A stretch of 64,000 nt of DNA from Sphingomonadales bacterium (GTDB lineage: Bacteria; Pseudomonadota; Alphaproteobacteria; Sphingomonadales; Sphingomonadaceae), in contig JAFLDB010000001.1 in NCBI GenBank assembly GCA_017302615.1, forward strand, positions 124,001 through 188,000. The letters run 5' to 3'. This document shows positions 27,169 through 35,411 of this stretch, piece after piece. The notes under the pieces were generated by a model. That model worked only from the letters and a program-made list of their open reading frames with translations, searched no databases and was not told the DNA's origin. Within the stretch, counting starts at the first letter, position 1. The number at the start of each line of letters is the position of its first letter. The position numbers and the translations under genes are program-made.

Positions 27169-27947
27169 ACGTGGCGCTCCGCCTGCATCTTCTTGATCTC
27201 GGCGATTGCGCGGGCCGGGCTGAGCCCCTTGGGGCAGACGTTGGCGCAATTCATGATCGTATGGCAGCGATAGAGCCGGAAGGGATCTTCCAGTTCGTCC
27301 AGCCGCTCACCGGTCATTTCATCGCGGCTGTCAGCCAGCCAGCGATAGGCCTGCAGCAGGATCGCCGGACCAAGGAACTTGTCGCTGTTCCACCAGTAGC
27401 TGGGGCAGCTAGTCGAGCAGCAGGCGCACAGGATGCACTCATACAAGCCGTCGAGCTTCTCGCGCTCTTCCGGCGATTGCAGACGCTCCTTGCCCGAAGG
27501 CGTGGTCGACACGGTCTGCAGCCAGGGCCGGATCGAGGCATACTGGGCGTAGAAGTGGGTGAAGTCCGGCACCAGGTCCTTGATCACTTCCATTGCGGGC
27601 AGCGGAGTGATGCGGATATCGCCGTCGAGATCCTCGATCGCGGTGGTGCAGGCCAGGCCATTGCGGCCATTGATGTTCATCGCGCAGGATCCGCAGATCC
27701 CCTCACGGCACGAGCGGCGGAAGGTGAGGGTCGGATCCATTTCCGACTTCATCTTGATCAGCGCGTCGAGCACCATCGGACCACACTGGTCGAGATCGAT
27801 CTCGAACACGTCGTAGTGCGGGTTCTTTCCCGAGTCGGGATCGTAGCGATAGACCGTGAACTTCTTCGCCCGGGCCGCACCTTCAGCCTTGTGGTGCGTG
27901 CCGTCGCGGCTGATGACGCTGTTGGCGGGAAGAGAGAAGTTGGCCAT
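27165..27947 (-). CDS. sdhB: succinate dehydrogenase iron-sulfur subunit
   Basis: Electron-transfer subunit of complex II, 260 residues. The [2Fe-2S] ligands are Cys80, Cys85, Cys88 and Cys100 ([13 protein letters not shown]..), and the second cluster motif is [13 protein letters not shown] (171-181) with further Cys in [12 protein letters not shown] for the [3Fe-4S]/[4Fe-4S] sites. It carries electrons from FADH2 in SdhA to quinone at SdhCD. Those partners are not adjacent: the next gene upstream, 95 bp away, is an HTH protein. Either sdhCDA lie elsewhere or sdhB is separated from them in this genome. Confidence 0.97.
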   Translation of the reverse strand: MANFSLPANSVISRDGTHHKAEGAARAKKFTVYRYDPDSGKNPHYDVFEIDLDQCGPMVLDALIKMKSEMDPTLTFRRSCREGICGSCAMNINGRNGLACTTAIEDLDGDIRITPLPAMEVIKDLVPDFTHFYAQYASIRPWLQTVSTTPSGKERLQSPEEREKLDGLYECILCACCSTSCPSYWWNSDKFLGPAILLQAYRWLADSRDEMTGERLDELEDPFRLYRCHTIMNCANVCPKGLSPARAIAEIKKMQAERHV

Positions 27948-28042
27948 GACAATCCCTGTTCGCTGGCGGGCCGTTTGTTGCCCGGTTCGCGGCCCTCTCT
28001 AGCGATTCGACAAGCGGGGGCAAGGTGCCGGGAAGGGAAATT

Positions 28043-28573
28043 TCATCCCCCGCCGCCGACCGGGCCGAGCCAGGTCGTCACGCCGAAGGCAATCAGCAGC
28101 GCGAGAATGACGATTGCTGTGACAATGGCCTGACGCAGGAGCACCCGCGGGCGCTCGTCACTCGACAGCCAGTCGGCCTCGTTCTGAAAGAAAAAGGCGG
28201 AAAGTTGCGACCCATCCCCTGGCTCTGCCCCAGTCCGGTGCGACCCGGAGGACTGCGGCAGGGAGATACTTTCCGCGCCGCCGCCTTCCTCGATTGCAAA
28301 CGTTTCGGGTAGATGAATTTTTTGCCATGTTTCCGGATTTCGGTTCGTTTCCGGAGGGTTGTCGAGATGCTCCTGGCGATAGAGCCGGGCCAGTTCTCCG
28401 CGCGGCAGGCCGCCCAGCCGCGAACGCACCATCTCGATCCGCTGGTTGACGGCACTTTCCGTGATGCCAAGCCGCGCAGCGATCTCCTTGCTGGTGCGAT
28501 TGTCCGCAACCAGCGCCAGCACCTCGTGCTGCTTGCGCGTAAGCTTGGGCAGGGTCTGGGCAGGCCGAGGCAT
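28043..28573 (-). CDS. LuxR-type HTH protein with C-terminal membrane helix (A)
   Basis: A 176-residue protein with a GerE/LuxR-type DNA-binding domain at the N-terminus (about 9-55; LTRKQHEVLALVA, TSKEIAARLGITESAVNQRIE). A polar linker without receiver or ligand domain follows, and a single hydrophobic helix at about 147-168. The DNA-binding end would face the cytosol with the tail anchored in the inner membrane. It is a paralogue of the protein encoded at 29038-29556, with a small membrane protein gene between them. I infer a membrane-tethered transcription factor; its signal and targets are unknown. Confidence 0.8.
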   Translation of the reverse strand: MPRPAQTLPKLTRKQHEVLALVADNRTSKEIAARLGITESAVNQRIEMVRSRLGGLPRGELARLYRQEHLDNPPETNRNPETWQKIHLPETFAIEEGGGAESISLPQSSGSHRTGAEPGDGSQLSAFFFQNEADWLSSDERPRVLLRQAIVTAIVILALLIAFGVTTWLGPVGGGG

Positions 28574-28603
28574 GATTTCCCTCTTGCAGTACCGAACGTT
28601 AGC

Positions 28604-29041
28604 CTAAGCCGAAGCGTTCGACAATGACCGAGCGACAGCCTGCGTTGCAATGCCGCCGCCCAGCGCGATGGCCATGACCAGCAAGGGGAGGGCGGACATC
28701 TGCAACAGCGGCAATTGCGCCCCGCCAAGGCCGCTGAACGCAAGCGCGCGGGCGACCACGCCGATCAAGGCCGCGGCGGACATGACCAGCGGGAACCAGC
28801 GGTCGCTGGCAAAAGCGGCATGCAGCAGTCCGAGCAGGCAGGCCAGTTCCATGGTAGCCCTGAGCAGCAGGGACGGCTCAAAGCCGAGGGAGGCGCTGAC
28901 GGGTTCCAGATCGTTCAGTCCCAAAGCCAGCGGCAGCAGCATGGCAGCGGCACAGATCCGCTCGGTCCAGCCAGCAATGGGGAAGAGCGACAGGAGCGCG
29001 ACCAGCAAAGCGAGCAGCAAGGTGGCGGACTGCAGCGTCAT
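28604..29041 (-). CDS. small polytopic membrane protein between two HTH genes
   Basis: A 145-residue, strongly hydrophobic protein with four to five predicted membrane helices (about 5-22, 29-44, 60-77, 84-104, 112-136). No enzyme motif is visible and I do not recognise a family. Its start overlaps the stop of HTH protein B by 4 nt, and HTH protein A follows after 30 bp, so the three are probably one transcript. It may be the membrane sensor or partner of the two tethered regulators (inference). Confidence 0.7.
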   Translation of the reverse strand: MTLQSATLLLALLVALLSLFPIAGWTERICAAAMLLPLALGLNDLEPVSASLGFEPSLLLRATMELACLLGLLHAAFASDRWFPLVMSAAALIGVVARALAFSGLGGAQLPLLQMSALPLLVMAIALGGGIATQAVARSLSNASA

Positions 29042-29556
29042 CGGCCAGCCGGTGCGAGCACCAGCCCCATCGTGTGGCTGGCGACAATCGTCAGCACGCC
29101 AATACCAAGCAGGCCCAGCGCGATGACGACGATCGCGGCGAAACGGACCAACCGGGCATCGGGACCGTGAAACGAAGGGGGAAAGGTGGAGGGTTGCAAC
29201 TCGCCGTTGGCTTCATCGTCTGATGCCGCAAAACCACCGACACCCTCCGCCGGCAAGGGTTGCTCCGTTGCTGCGATCGCCTGAAGCTGGATTGGCTTAC
29301 CTGTAAGCGAATTACTGGTTGGAATGGTGATCATCAGGGTGTTGGTCTGACGATAGATCCGGGCAATCGCCGCCCGCGAAATCCCGCCCAGGCGCTGGCG
29401 CACCACTTCGATCCGCTGGTTCACCGCGCTTTCGGTTATGCCCAGTTTTCTGCCGATTTCCTTGCTGGTCAGCCCTTCGGCAACCAGGATCACTACCTCT
29501 CGCTGCTTGGGCGTGAGGGTATCGAGCCGGGCGGCAAGCGTGAGATCGTCGGTCAT
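29038..29556 (-). CDS. LuxR-type HTH protein with C-terminal membrane helix (B)
   Basis: A 172-residue paralogue of HTH protein A: N-terminal LuxR/GerE domain (about 14-60; LTPKQREVVILVAEGLTSKEI, LGITESAVNQRIEVVRQRLGG), polar linker, and one membrane helix at about 138-160 near the C-terminus. The recognition-helix segment TESAVNQRIE is identical in both proteins, so they may bind the same DNA site. It is first gene of the trio and overlaps the membrane protein gene by 4 nt. No phosphoacceptor domain is present. Confidence 0.8.
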   Translation of the reverse strand: MTDDLTLAARLDTLTPKQREVVILVAEGLTSKEIGRKLGITESAVNQRIEVVRQRLGGISRAAIARIYRQTNTLMITIPTSNSLTGKPIQLQAIAATEQPLPAEGVGGFAASDDEANGELQPSTFPPSFHGPDARLVRFAAIVVIALGLLGIGVLTIVASHTMGLVLAPAGR

Positions 29557-29616
29557 GGCCGGACAAGGCTAGACCGATCACGGGCTGGTATCAAATGGGT
29601 TTATGAAACTGCCGGT

Positions 29617-30513
29617 TCAGGCTGCTCGCAGCGGCGTTTGCGCCACTTCGATGATCGCGGCGGCAAAGCCGGCGGGATCGTCTTCCTGGATGAAATGTCC
29701 GCCGCGCAGGGTGCGGTGCTGCATTCCCCGGGTGCCGGGTACCCGCTCCAGCCACATCGCATCGCCGCCCCGGGTGATCGGGTCGCCATCGGCGAAGCAG
29801 CACAGGAACGGCTTGGTCCAGCGTTCGAACACTTCCCAGGCCTTCAACTGGTCCGGAACCGCCGGATTGCCGGCAAACGGCACCAGGCCCGGGTAGGTTC
29901 GCGCCGCAACCTTGCTGGCGCGAGTCGGAAAGGGGGCGTCATAGGCGGCGACCTCGGCCGGGCTGAGTCCCCGCTTGCTGCCCCGCCGCACGATCCCGCC
30001 GATCGGGAACAGCGGGCTGTAGCGTGAGAACGCCCGCCAGATGGCGAAAGCGCGTGGCGGTTCCTGTCCGGCCGGAAGACCGCCGTTCGAGAGCGCCACG
30101 CCATGGAACCGCTCCGGCATTTCCGCTGCGAGCCTGAGGCCGATCAGCGAGCCCCAGTCCTGGCAGCCCAGTGTCATGCCGGTCAGGTCCAGCGCCTCGA
30201 TCCATTCGCGGATCCAGGCGACCTGCCCGGCATAGCTGTAGGCGGCGCGGTCCAGCAGCTTGTCGCTTTTCCCGAACCCGATCAGGTCCGGCACGATCAC
30301 GCGAAAGCCCGCCGCGACAATCGGCCCGATCATGTGCCGATAGAGATAGCACCAGGTCGGCTCGCCATGCAGCAGCAGCACGACCGGCGCGTCGCGCGGC
30401 CCTTCGTCCAGGTAGTGAAGCCGCAGCCCGCCGCGCAGTTCAAGGTAATGCGGGGCAAAGGGGAAGTCGGGAAGGGCGGCGAAGCGTTCCTCCGGCGTGC
30501 GATAGACCTGCAT
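29617..30513 (-). CDS. haloalkane dehalogenase (or close alpha/beta hydrolase)
   Basis: A 298-residue alpha/beta hydrolase with the haloalkane dehalogenase signature. HGEPTW (49-54) is the oxyanion/halide motif, and the nucleophile elbow GCQDWGS has Asp119 as nucleophile and Trp120 as halide ligand. VPDLIGFGKSD precedes it and the catalytic His lies in GGHFIQED near the C-terminus. It would hydrolyse carbon-halogen bonds to alcohol plus halide; physiological substrates of such enzymes are often unknown. ATG 30513 (MQVYRTPEERF) has GGAGGGA upstream. It is divergent from a methyltransferase gene. Confidence 0.88.
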   Translation of the reverse strand: MQVYRTPEERFAALPDFPFAPHYLELRGGLRLHYLDEGPRDAPVVLLLHGEPTWCYLYRHMIGPIVAAGFRVIVPDLIGFGKSDKLLDRAAYSYAGQVAWIREWIEALDLTGMTLGCQDWGSLIGLRLAAEMPERFHGVALSNGGLPAGQEPPRAFAIWRAFSRYSPLFPIGGIVRRGSKRGLSPAEVAAYDAPFPTRASKVAARTYPGLVPFAGNPAVPDQLKAWEVFERWTKPFLCCFADGDPITRGGDAMWLERVPGTRGMQHRTLRGGHFIQEDDPAGFAAAIIEVAQTPLRAA

Positions 30514-30583
30514 CTTGGCTCTTTCCCTCCCTGTCGTTTGTGCCATCATGGCCGACGAACGAAACAAGGGGAAGGGGCGGCGC

Positions 30584-31216
30584 ATGGGTCTGGGAAAATG
30601 GTACGAAGAGCATGTGGTGCCGCGCTTCATCCAGTGCGCCTGCTCCAGCCCGGTCATCATGCAGCTGCGCGAGAAGGTCGTTCCACTGGCCAGCGGCAAG
30701 GTGTTCGAGATCGGTTGCGGCGGCGGGATCAATCAGCAGTTCTATGACGCCGGCAAAGTCACCAGCTTTTCCGGCATGGACCCGTCGGCCAAAGGGCTGG
30801 AATTCACGCGCGAGGCGGTGGCCGCCAAGGGCTGGCAGGCCGATGTCCGGCAGGGCTTCGGTGAAGCGATTCCGTTTCCTGACGAGAGTTTTGACTGCGT
30901 GGTCTGCACCTTCACGCTGTGCTCGGTGGAAAGTCAGGCCCAGACCCTCAAGGAACTGCGCCGGATCCTGAAGCCGGGCGGGCGCCTGCTCTATGCCGAG
31001 CATGGCAAGGCCCCTGACGCTTCGGTGCAGAAGTGGCAGAACCGGATCGAGCCGGTGTGGAAGCGTCTGGCCGGCGGGTGTCATCTGACCCGGCCAATCG
31101 GCAGCCCGATTGCCGATGCCGGGTTCCAGCTTCATGTATTGGGCCAGCGTTATGCGCCCAAGACCCCGAAGTTCGCCGGATGGATGGAGTGGGGCGAGGC
31201 GGTGAAGGCCGGCTGA
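30584..31216 (+). CDS. class I SAM-dependent methyltransferase
   Basis: A 210-residue soluble methyltransferase. SAM-binding motif I FEIGCGGGIN (41-50), acidic loop FSGMDPSAKGLEFT, motif IV CVVCTFTLCSVE and LKPGGRLLYAEHG (motif V/VI) are in standard order. It resembles UbiE/thiol-type methyltransferases but nothing fixes a substrate. ATG 30584 follows GGGGAAGGGGCGG; an upstream in-frame ATG at 30548 gives 12 extra, highly charged residues and is less likely. Confidence 0.88.
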   Translation: MGLGKWYEEHVVPRFIQCACSSPVIMQLREKVVPLASGKVFEIGCGGGINQQFYDAGKVTSFSGMDPSAKGLEFTREAVAAKGWQADVRQGFGEAIPFPDESFDCVVCTFTLCSVESQAQTLKELRRILKPGGRLLYAEHGKAPDASVQKWQNRIEPVWKRLAGGCHLTRPIGSPIADAGFQLHVLGQRYAPKTPKFAGWMEWGEAVKAG

Positions 31217-31240
31217 AGCGGCTGCGGACCAGAACGGAAG

Positions 31241-31276
31241 AGGCCCCGCTCTGCTGGTTGCAGAGCGGGGCCTTTT
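31241..31276 (+). terminator. rho-independent terminator between methyltransferase and rne
   Basis: AGGCCCCGCTCTGC-TGGTT-GCAGAGCGGGGCCT, a perfect 14-bp stem followed by TTT, sits 25 bp past the methyltransferase stop and 22 bp past the convergent rne stop. It probably serves both strands. Confidence 0.85.
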
Positions 31277-31297
31277 CATTGGCGGTCTGGCCGAAGC

Positions 31298-34048
31298 TTA
31301 TTCGCCGAAAGTCCGCTGCCACCAGCCGCGGCGCGGGGCAGCGGGAGGCTCATCACTAGCGGCCGGCTCGGCTTCGGCTGCCGTTTCGGGGGCTGCTTCG
31401 GCCGTTACGCTTTCCTCGGTCGGAGCAGCCGCCTTCTTGCGGGTCCGTTTGGGCTTGGCCGGAGCTTCCTCAGCGGCAGGGGCTGGCTCGATGGCCGGAG
31501 CGGCTTCGGCCGGAGCCTCTTCCACCGCTTCGACCTTCTTCTTGCGGGTCCGCTTGGGCTTGGCCGGAGCTTCCTCGGCAGCGGCAGGCGCTTCCTCGAT
31601 AGCCGGGGCCGCTTCGGCCGGAGCTTCTTCGACCGCTTCGACCTTCTTCTTGCGGGTGCGCTTGGGCTTGGCGGGGGCTTCCTCGGCTACCGGTTCATCG
31701 GCAGCGGCTTCGGCAACGGGTTCCACGGTAGGTTCTGCGGCGGGTTCTTCCGCAGCGTCACCTTCACCACCAGCTTCACCAGCTTCGCCGTCTTCGCCGC
31801 GGCCTTCGCCGTCACCGCGATTGCGGCCACCGCGCCGGCGGCGACCACGGCGGCGCTTCTTGCGCTGGCCTTCGCTCTCCTCGTCGGAACGATCATCGCC
31901 CTCGGCACGATCTTCGCGGTCTTCGCGGTCTTCGCCGTCTTCGGCTTCATCGCCCTCGGCGCTGTCACGCGGACCTTCATCACCATCGCGGCCCCGGCCA
32001 CCCCGGCGGCGGCGCTTGCGGCGGCGCTTGCCCCGGCCTTCGCCGTCGTCGCGGCGATCTTCGCCCCGATCATCGCCGTCGCTGTCGAAATCATCCTCGT
32101 CCTCGATGACGTCATCGTCATCTTCCTCGATGATGATCGGTTCGAACCGGGGTGTGAACTCCGGACGCGGACCGGACGAGGTCACGCGCATCTTGGCGCC
32201 TTCATTCTCGCCTTCCGGCAGCACTTCGACGCGCACGCCATAGCGATGCTCGATCTCGGCCAGGTCGCTGCGCTTCGCGTTGAGCAGATAAACAGCGGCT
32301 TCGGTGCTGGCATAAAGCGAGATGACCGAACCCTTGCCCTTGGCGGCTTCGTCTTCGATCAGGCGGAGCGCCGACAGACCGGCGCTCGAAGCGGTGCGGA
32401 CCAGACCGGTGCCATCGCAGTGCGGGCAGCCACGGGTGGTGGCTTCCAGCACGCCGGTGCGCAGGCGCTGGCGGCTCATTTCCATCAGGCCGAAGCTGGA
32501 AATCCGACCGACCTGGATGCGGGCGCGGTCGTTCTTGAGCGCGTCCTTCATCGCCTTCTCGACCTTGCGGATGTTGGAGTTGTACTCCATGTCGATGAAG
32601 TCGATCACGACCAGCCCGGCCATGTCGCGCAGGCGCAGCTGACGGGCGATTTCACGGGCCGCTTCAAGGTTGGTGCTGACCGCCGTCGCCTCGATCCCGT
32701 GTTCCTTGGTGGAACGGCCCGAGTTGATGTCGATCGAAACCAGCGCTTCGGTCGGGTTGATGACGATGTAGCCGCCGCTCTTCAGCTGGACGACCGGATC
32801 GTACATCGCGGTCAGCTGATCTTCCGCGCCATAACGCTGGAACAGCGGCACCGGATCGGAATAGGCTTTCACCCGCTTGGCGTGGCTGGGCATCAGCAGC
32901 TTCATGAAATCGCGGGCCGCGCGGTATCCGGCTTCGCCTTCAACCACCACTTCGTCGATGTCGCGGTTGTAGATGTCGCGGATCGCGCGCTTGATCAGGT
33001 CGCTGTCGGAATGGATCAACGCCGGGGCGCTGCTCTTCAGCGTGTTCTCGCGGATCTCGTCCCACAGGCGGGCGAGGTAGTCGAAGTCACGCTTGATCTC
33101 GGTCTTGGTGCGCTGGAGCCCGGCGGTGCGGACGATGCAGCCCATCGACTTGGGCAGGTCCATCTCCGCGATAATCGACTTCAGCCGCTTGCGATCGGCG
33201 GCAGAGCTGATCTTGCGGCTGATCCCGCCACCGTGGCTGGAATTGGGCATCAGCACGCAATAGCGGCCGGCCAGGCTGAGATAGGTGGTCAGCGCCGCGC
33301 CCTTGTTGCCACGCTCTTCCTTGACGACCTGGACCAGCAGCACCTGGCGGCGCTGGATCACGTCCTGGATCTTGTAGCGGCGGCGCAGCGCCATGCGCTT
33401 GGCGCGCAGTTCGTCGGCTTCCTTGGCGTGGCCACGGTTTCCGCCCTGACGGCGGCGGCCCCGGCCGCGGCGACGGTTGTCTTCGCCTTCGCCGGTCCCG
33501 TCAGTCGCTTCTTCGCCGGCTTCCTCGCCCGATTCCTCGGCATCGTGATCGAAGCCGTTTTCGACGTGGCCGTCCTCGATCGTGGCGACTTCGTCCTTTT
33601 CGGTGGTGTCGACTTCGGTCACCCCGCCGAAATCATCGTCATGATGATGATCGTGGGTGGTGCCGGCCATGTCGTCGGCCAGGCTTTCGCCCAGCTCGTC
33701 GTCACCGACGAAATCTTCCTCGCCCTCGGCAATGGCGCGCAGCGCGGCCTCTTCCTCGGCATGGGCGGCCTCTTCAGCCAGCAGCGCCTCGCGGTCTTCC
33801 TTTGGAATCTGGTAATAGTCCGGATGGATTTCGCTGAAAGCCAGGAAGCCATGGCGATTGCCGCCGAAATCGACGAAGGCCGCCTGCAGTGACGGCTCGA
33901 CCCTGGTTACCTTGGCGAGATAGATATTGCCCTTGATCTGCTTGTGCTCAGCAGATTCAAAGTCGAATTCCTCAATCCGGTTGCCCTTGACTACCGCTAC
34001 CCGGGTTTCTTCCGGGTGGCGCGCATCGATCAGCATGCGCATGTTCAT
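31298..34048 (-). CDS. rne: ribonuclease E
   Basis: Essential endonuclease of RNA decay and rRNA/tRNA processing, 916 residues. The start MNMRMLIDARHPEETRVAVV is the family opening, with GGAGA 7 nt before the ATG at 34048. The S1 RNA-binding domain is split by an acidic, His-containing insert (about 90-225; HDHHHDDD, then Arg-rich RRRGRGRRR). The DNase I-like core follows with SIDINSGR and VIDFIDME, then the zinc-link GCPHCDGTG. The C-terminal third is disordered: Asp/Glu/Arg-rich blocks and tandem repeats around KPKRTRKK, presumed RNA and degradosome contact sites. It ends WWQRTFGE. Confidence 0.95.
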   Translation of the reverse strand: MNMRMLIDARHPEETRVAVVKGNRIEEFDFESAEHKQIKGNIYLAKVTRVEPSLQAAFVDFGGNRHGFLAFSEIHPDYYQIPKEDREALLAEEAAHAEEEAALRAIAEGEEDFVGDDELGESLADDMAGTTHDHHHDDDFGGVTEVDTTEKDEVATIEDGHVENGFDHDAEESGEEAGEEATDGTGEGEDNRRRGRGRRRQGGNRGHAKEADELRAKRMALRRRYKIQDVIQRRQVLLVQVVKEERGNKGAALTTYLSLAGRYCVLMPNSSHGGGISRKISSAADRKRLKSIIAEMDLPKSMGCIVRTAGLQRTKTEIKRDFDYLARLWDEIRENTLKSSAPALIHSDSDLIKRAIRDIYNRDIDEVVVEGEAGYRAARDFMKLLMPSHAKRVKAYSDPVPLFQRYGAEDQLTAMYDPVVQLKSGGYIVINPTEALVSIDINSGRSTKEHGIEATAVSTNLEAAREIARQLRLRDMAGLVVIDFIDMEYNSNIRKVEKAMKDALKNDRARIQVGRISSFGLMEMSRQRLRTGVLEATTRGCPHCDGTGLVRTASSAGLSALRLIEDEAAKGKGSVISLYASTEAAVYLLNAKRSDLAEIEHRYGVRVEVLPEGENEGAKMRVTSSGPRPEFTPRFEPIIIEEDDDDVIEDEDDFDSDGDDRGEDRRDDGEGRGKRRRKRRRRGGRGRDGDEGPRDSAEGDEAEDGEDREDREDRAEGDDRSDEESEGQRKKRRRGRRRRGGRNRGDGEGRGEDGEAGEAGGEGDAAEEPAAEPTVEPVAEAAADEPVAEEAPAKPKRTRKKKVEAVEEAPAEAAPAIEEAPAAAEEAPAKPKRTRKKKVEAVEEAPAEAAPAIEPAPAAEEAPAKPKRTRKKAAAPTEESVTAEAAPETAAEAEPAASDEPPAAPRRGWWQRTFGE
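31441..31690 (-). repeat. tandem repeat in the rne 3' end (about 105-108 bp, 2.4 copies)
   Basis: Units 31441-31545 and 31546-31653 plus a partial third from 31654 encode 35-36 residue repeats with KPKRTRKKKVEAVEEAPAE and an acidic Ala/Pro/Glu spacer. Length difference of one codon and scattered substitutions show they are not recent exact copies. Confidence 0.8.
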
Positions 34049-34483
34049 TATGAATTCTCCGTGCGCGCCATGCGGGGATCGGCCCGAAACGGGCGTTCCC
34101 CTGGCTGGCGCGGCTATATGCAAGATCCCCGCGCCCTGCCGGGAAAGCCCCGGTCAGCCGCGCAGGTGTATCGGTGAAGCCGTGGCCCGGATGGGCGCCG
34201 GCGGCGATGAGCGTGTCTGCTGCAATGCGAAAGTGCGGCGATCCGAGGCGCACACGACCAGCCGCCAGCACCGCCCGAGCCATCGCGGCATCGAGCTGGT
34301 TGGACGGCAAGTGGCTTCTCATTACGGCATCAACCTGTTTGATCCGGAGCGATTTTCCGGATTCTCCCTCCGAAGGCGGAGCCGGGTATGCCCGTTCCGT
34401 CCGGTGGAGGGTGCCTAGCACCGCTTGCGCCGCGCGGCAAGGCGATTGCACCGGGCGGATCGGCTGGTTAAGGCTTGGCGGGC
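34049..34483 (-). promoter_or_regulatory. rne 5' region with structured leader; no gene
   Basis: The 435 bp between divergent rne and the amidase holds no credible ORF. On the minus strand a stem GCGGGGATC/GATCCCCGC (34072-34080 with 34124-34132) encloses a smaller hairpin GCCCG-TTT-CGGGC (34082-34094) and ends 23 nt before the rne start codon, just above the Shine-Dalgarno. RNase E commonly regulates its own messenger through its 5' untranslated region, so this is a candidate autoregulatory structure. Promoter elements for either gene are not obvious. Confidence 0.4.
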
Positions 34484-35365
34484 ATGCGGCGCCTGCTGAT
34501 CCTCCTTGGCCTGTTCCTGGTGCCGGTCGCGGTGTTCGGCGCGATGGTGGCGGCCGACCGCACCTTTGGCGCGCCTGGGCGCGGTTTCGACTATGTCGTG
34601 CGGGTCGATCTGCCGCCGGTCGAGGCCTTGGCCGCCCTGCCGAAAATCGAAGGTCCGCTCGATGCCACCCGGCCGCTGGTGGTGATCGATGCCGGCCACG
34701 GCGGCAAGGATCCGGGCGCAATCTCGGACGGGGTGCAGGAAAAGGACCTGACGCTGGCCATGGCCCGGGCCCTGCGCGACGAATTGCTGCGCGGCGGCGG
34801 GGTGCGGGTGGCGCTGACCCGGAGCGAGGACCGCTACCTGTTCCTGGGCGAACGATCCGCCATTGCCCGCCAGCTTGGCGCGGACCTGTTCATTTCACTT
34901 CATGCCGACAGCACCGAAGTGGCGACTGGGGCGACCGGGGCAACTGTCTACACCCTCTCGGCCAAGGGCAGCAACGAAGTGGCCGAGCGGATGGCCGCGC
35001 GCGAAAACGCCGCGGACAGCATCAACGGGGTCAGGATCGTCGAGCAGAGCGACGATGTCAGCGCGATCCTGGTCGACCTGTCGCAGCGGGAGTCGCAGGA
35101 AAAGTCTGAACTCTTTGCCCGGCTGATCCTGCGTGAAGGGCAGGGGCTGATGCCGTTCAAGGAGGCCTTGCCGCAATCGGCCGCCTTCGCGGTGCTGAAG
35201 GCACCGGACGTGCCCTCGGTGTTGTTCGAAACGGGCTATATCAACAATCCCGCCGATCTCTCGCGGTTGCGCTCCGAAGCCGGACGCCTCGCCCTGGCGC
35301 AAACCCTGGCCCGGGCAATCCGGGTGTTCTTCGCCCGCAGTGGGCAAACCGCCATCTCTCCCTAG
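34484..35365 (+). CDS. N-acetylmuramoyl-L-alanine amidase
   Basis: Zinc amidase of the Amidase_3 family, 293 residues, cleaving the bond between MurNAc and the stem peptide in the periplasm. A signal anchor (about residues 1-22) precedes the catalytic domain: zinc His in VIDAGHGGKDPGA, Glu in QEKDLTL, His in FISLHADS and catalytic Glu in LFETGYINN. No AMIN domain is present, so it is shorter than E. coli AmiC. It lies 46 bp upstream of PBP1A, a common alphaproteobacterial pairing of wall hydrolase and synthase. ATG 34484 is preferred over TTG 34475. Confidence 0.92.
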   Translation: MRRLLILLGLFLVPVAVFGAMVAADRTFGAPGRGFDYVVRVDLPPVEALAALPKIEGPLDATRPLVVIDAGHGGKDPGAISDGVQEKDLTLAMARALRDELLRGGGVRVALTRSEDRYLFLGERSAIARQLGADLFISLHADSTEVATGATGATVYTLSAKGSNEVAERMAARENAADSINGVRIVEQSDDVSAILVDLSQRESQEKSELFARLILREGQGLMPFKEALPQSAAFAVLKAPDVPSVLFETGYINNPADLSRLRSEAGRLALAQTLARAIRVFFARSGQTAISP

Positions 35366-35411
35366 GATGCTCTGGCAATGCAGCGATTTGCCATGCTAAG
35401 GCCCGGACCCG

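Noticed and set aside
33972-34721. Minus-strand open frame crossing the rne leader into the amidase gene
   Set aside because: It overlaps rne in another frame, shows no family features and its composition is that of random GC-rich frames.
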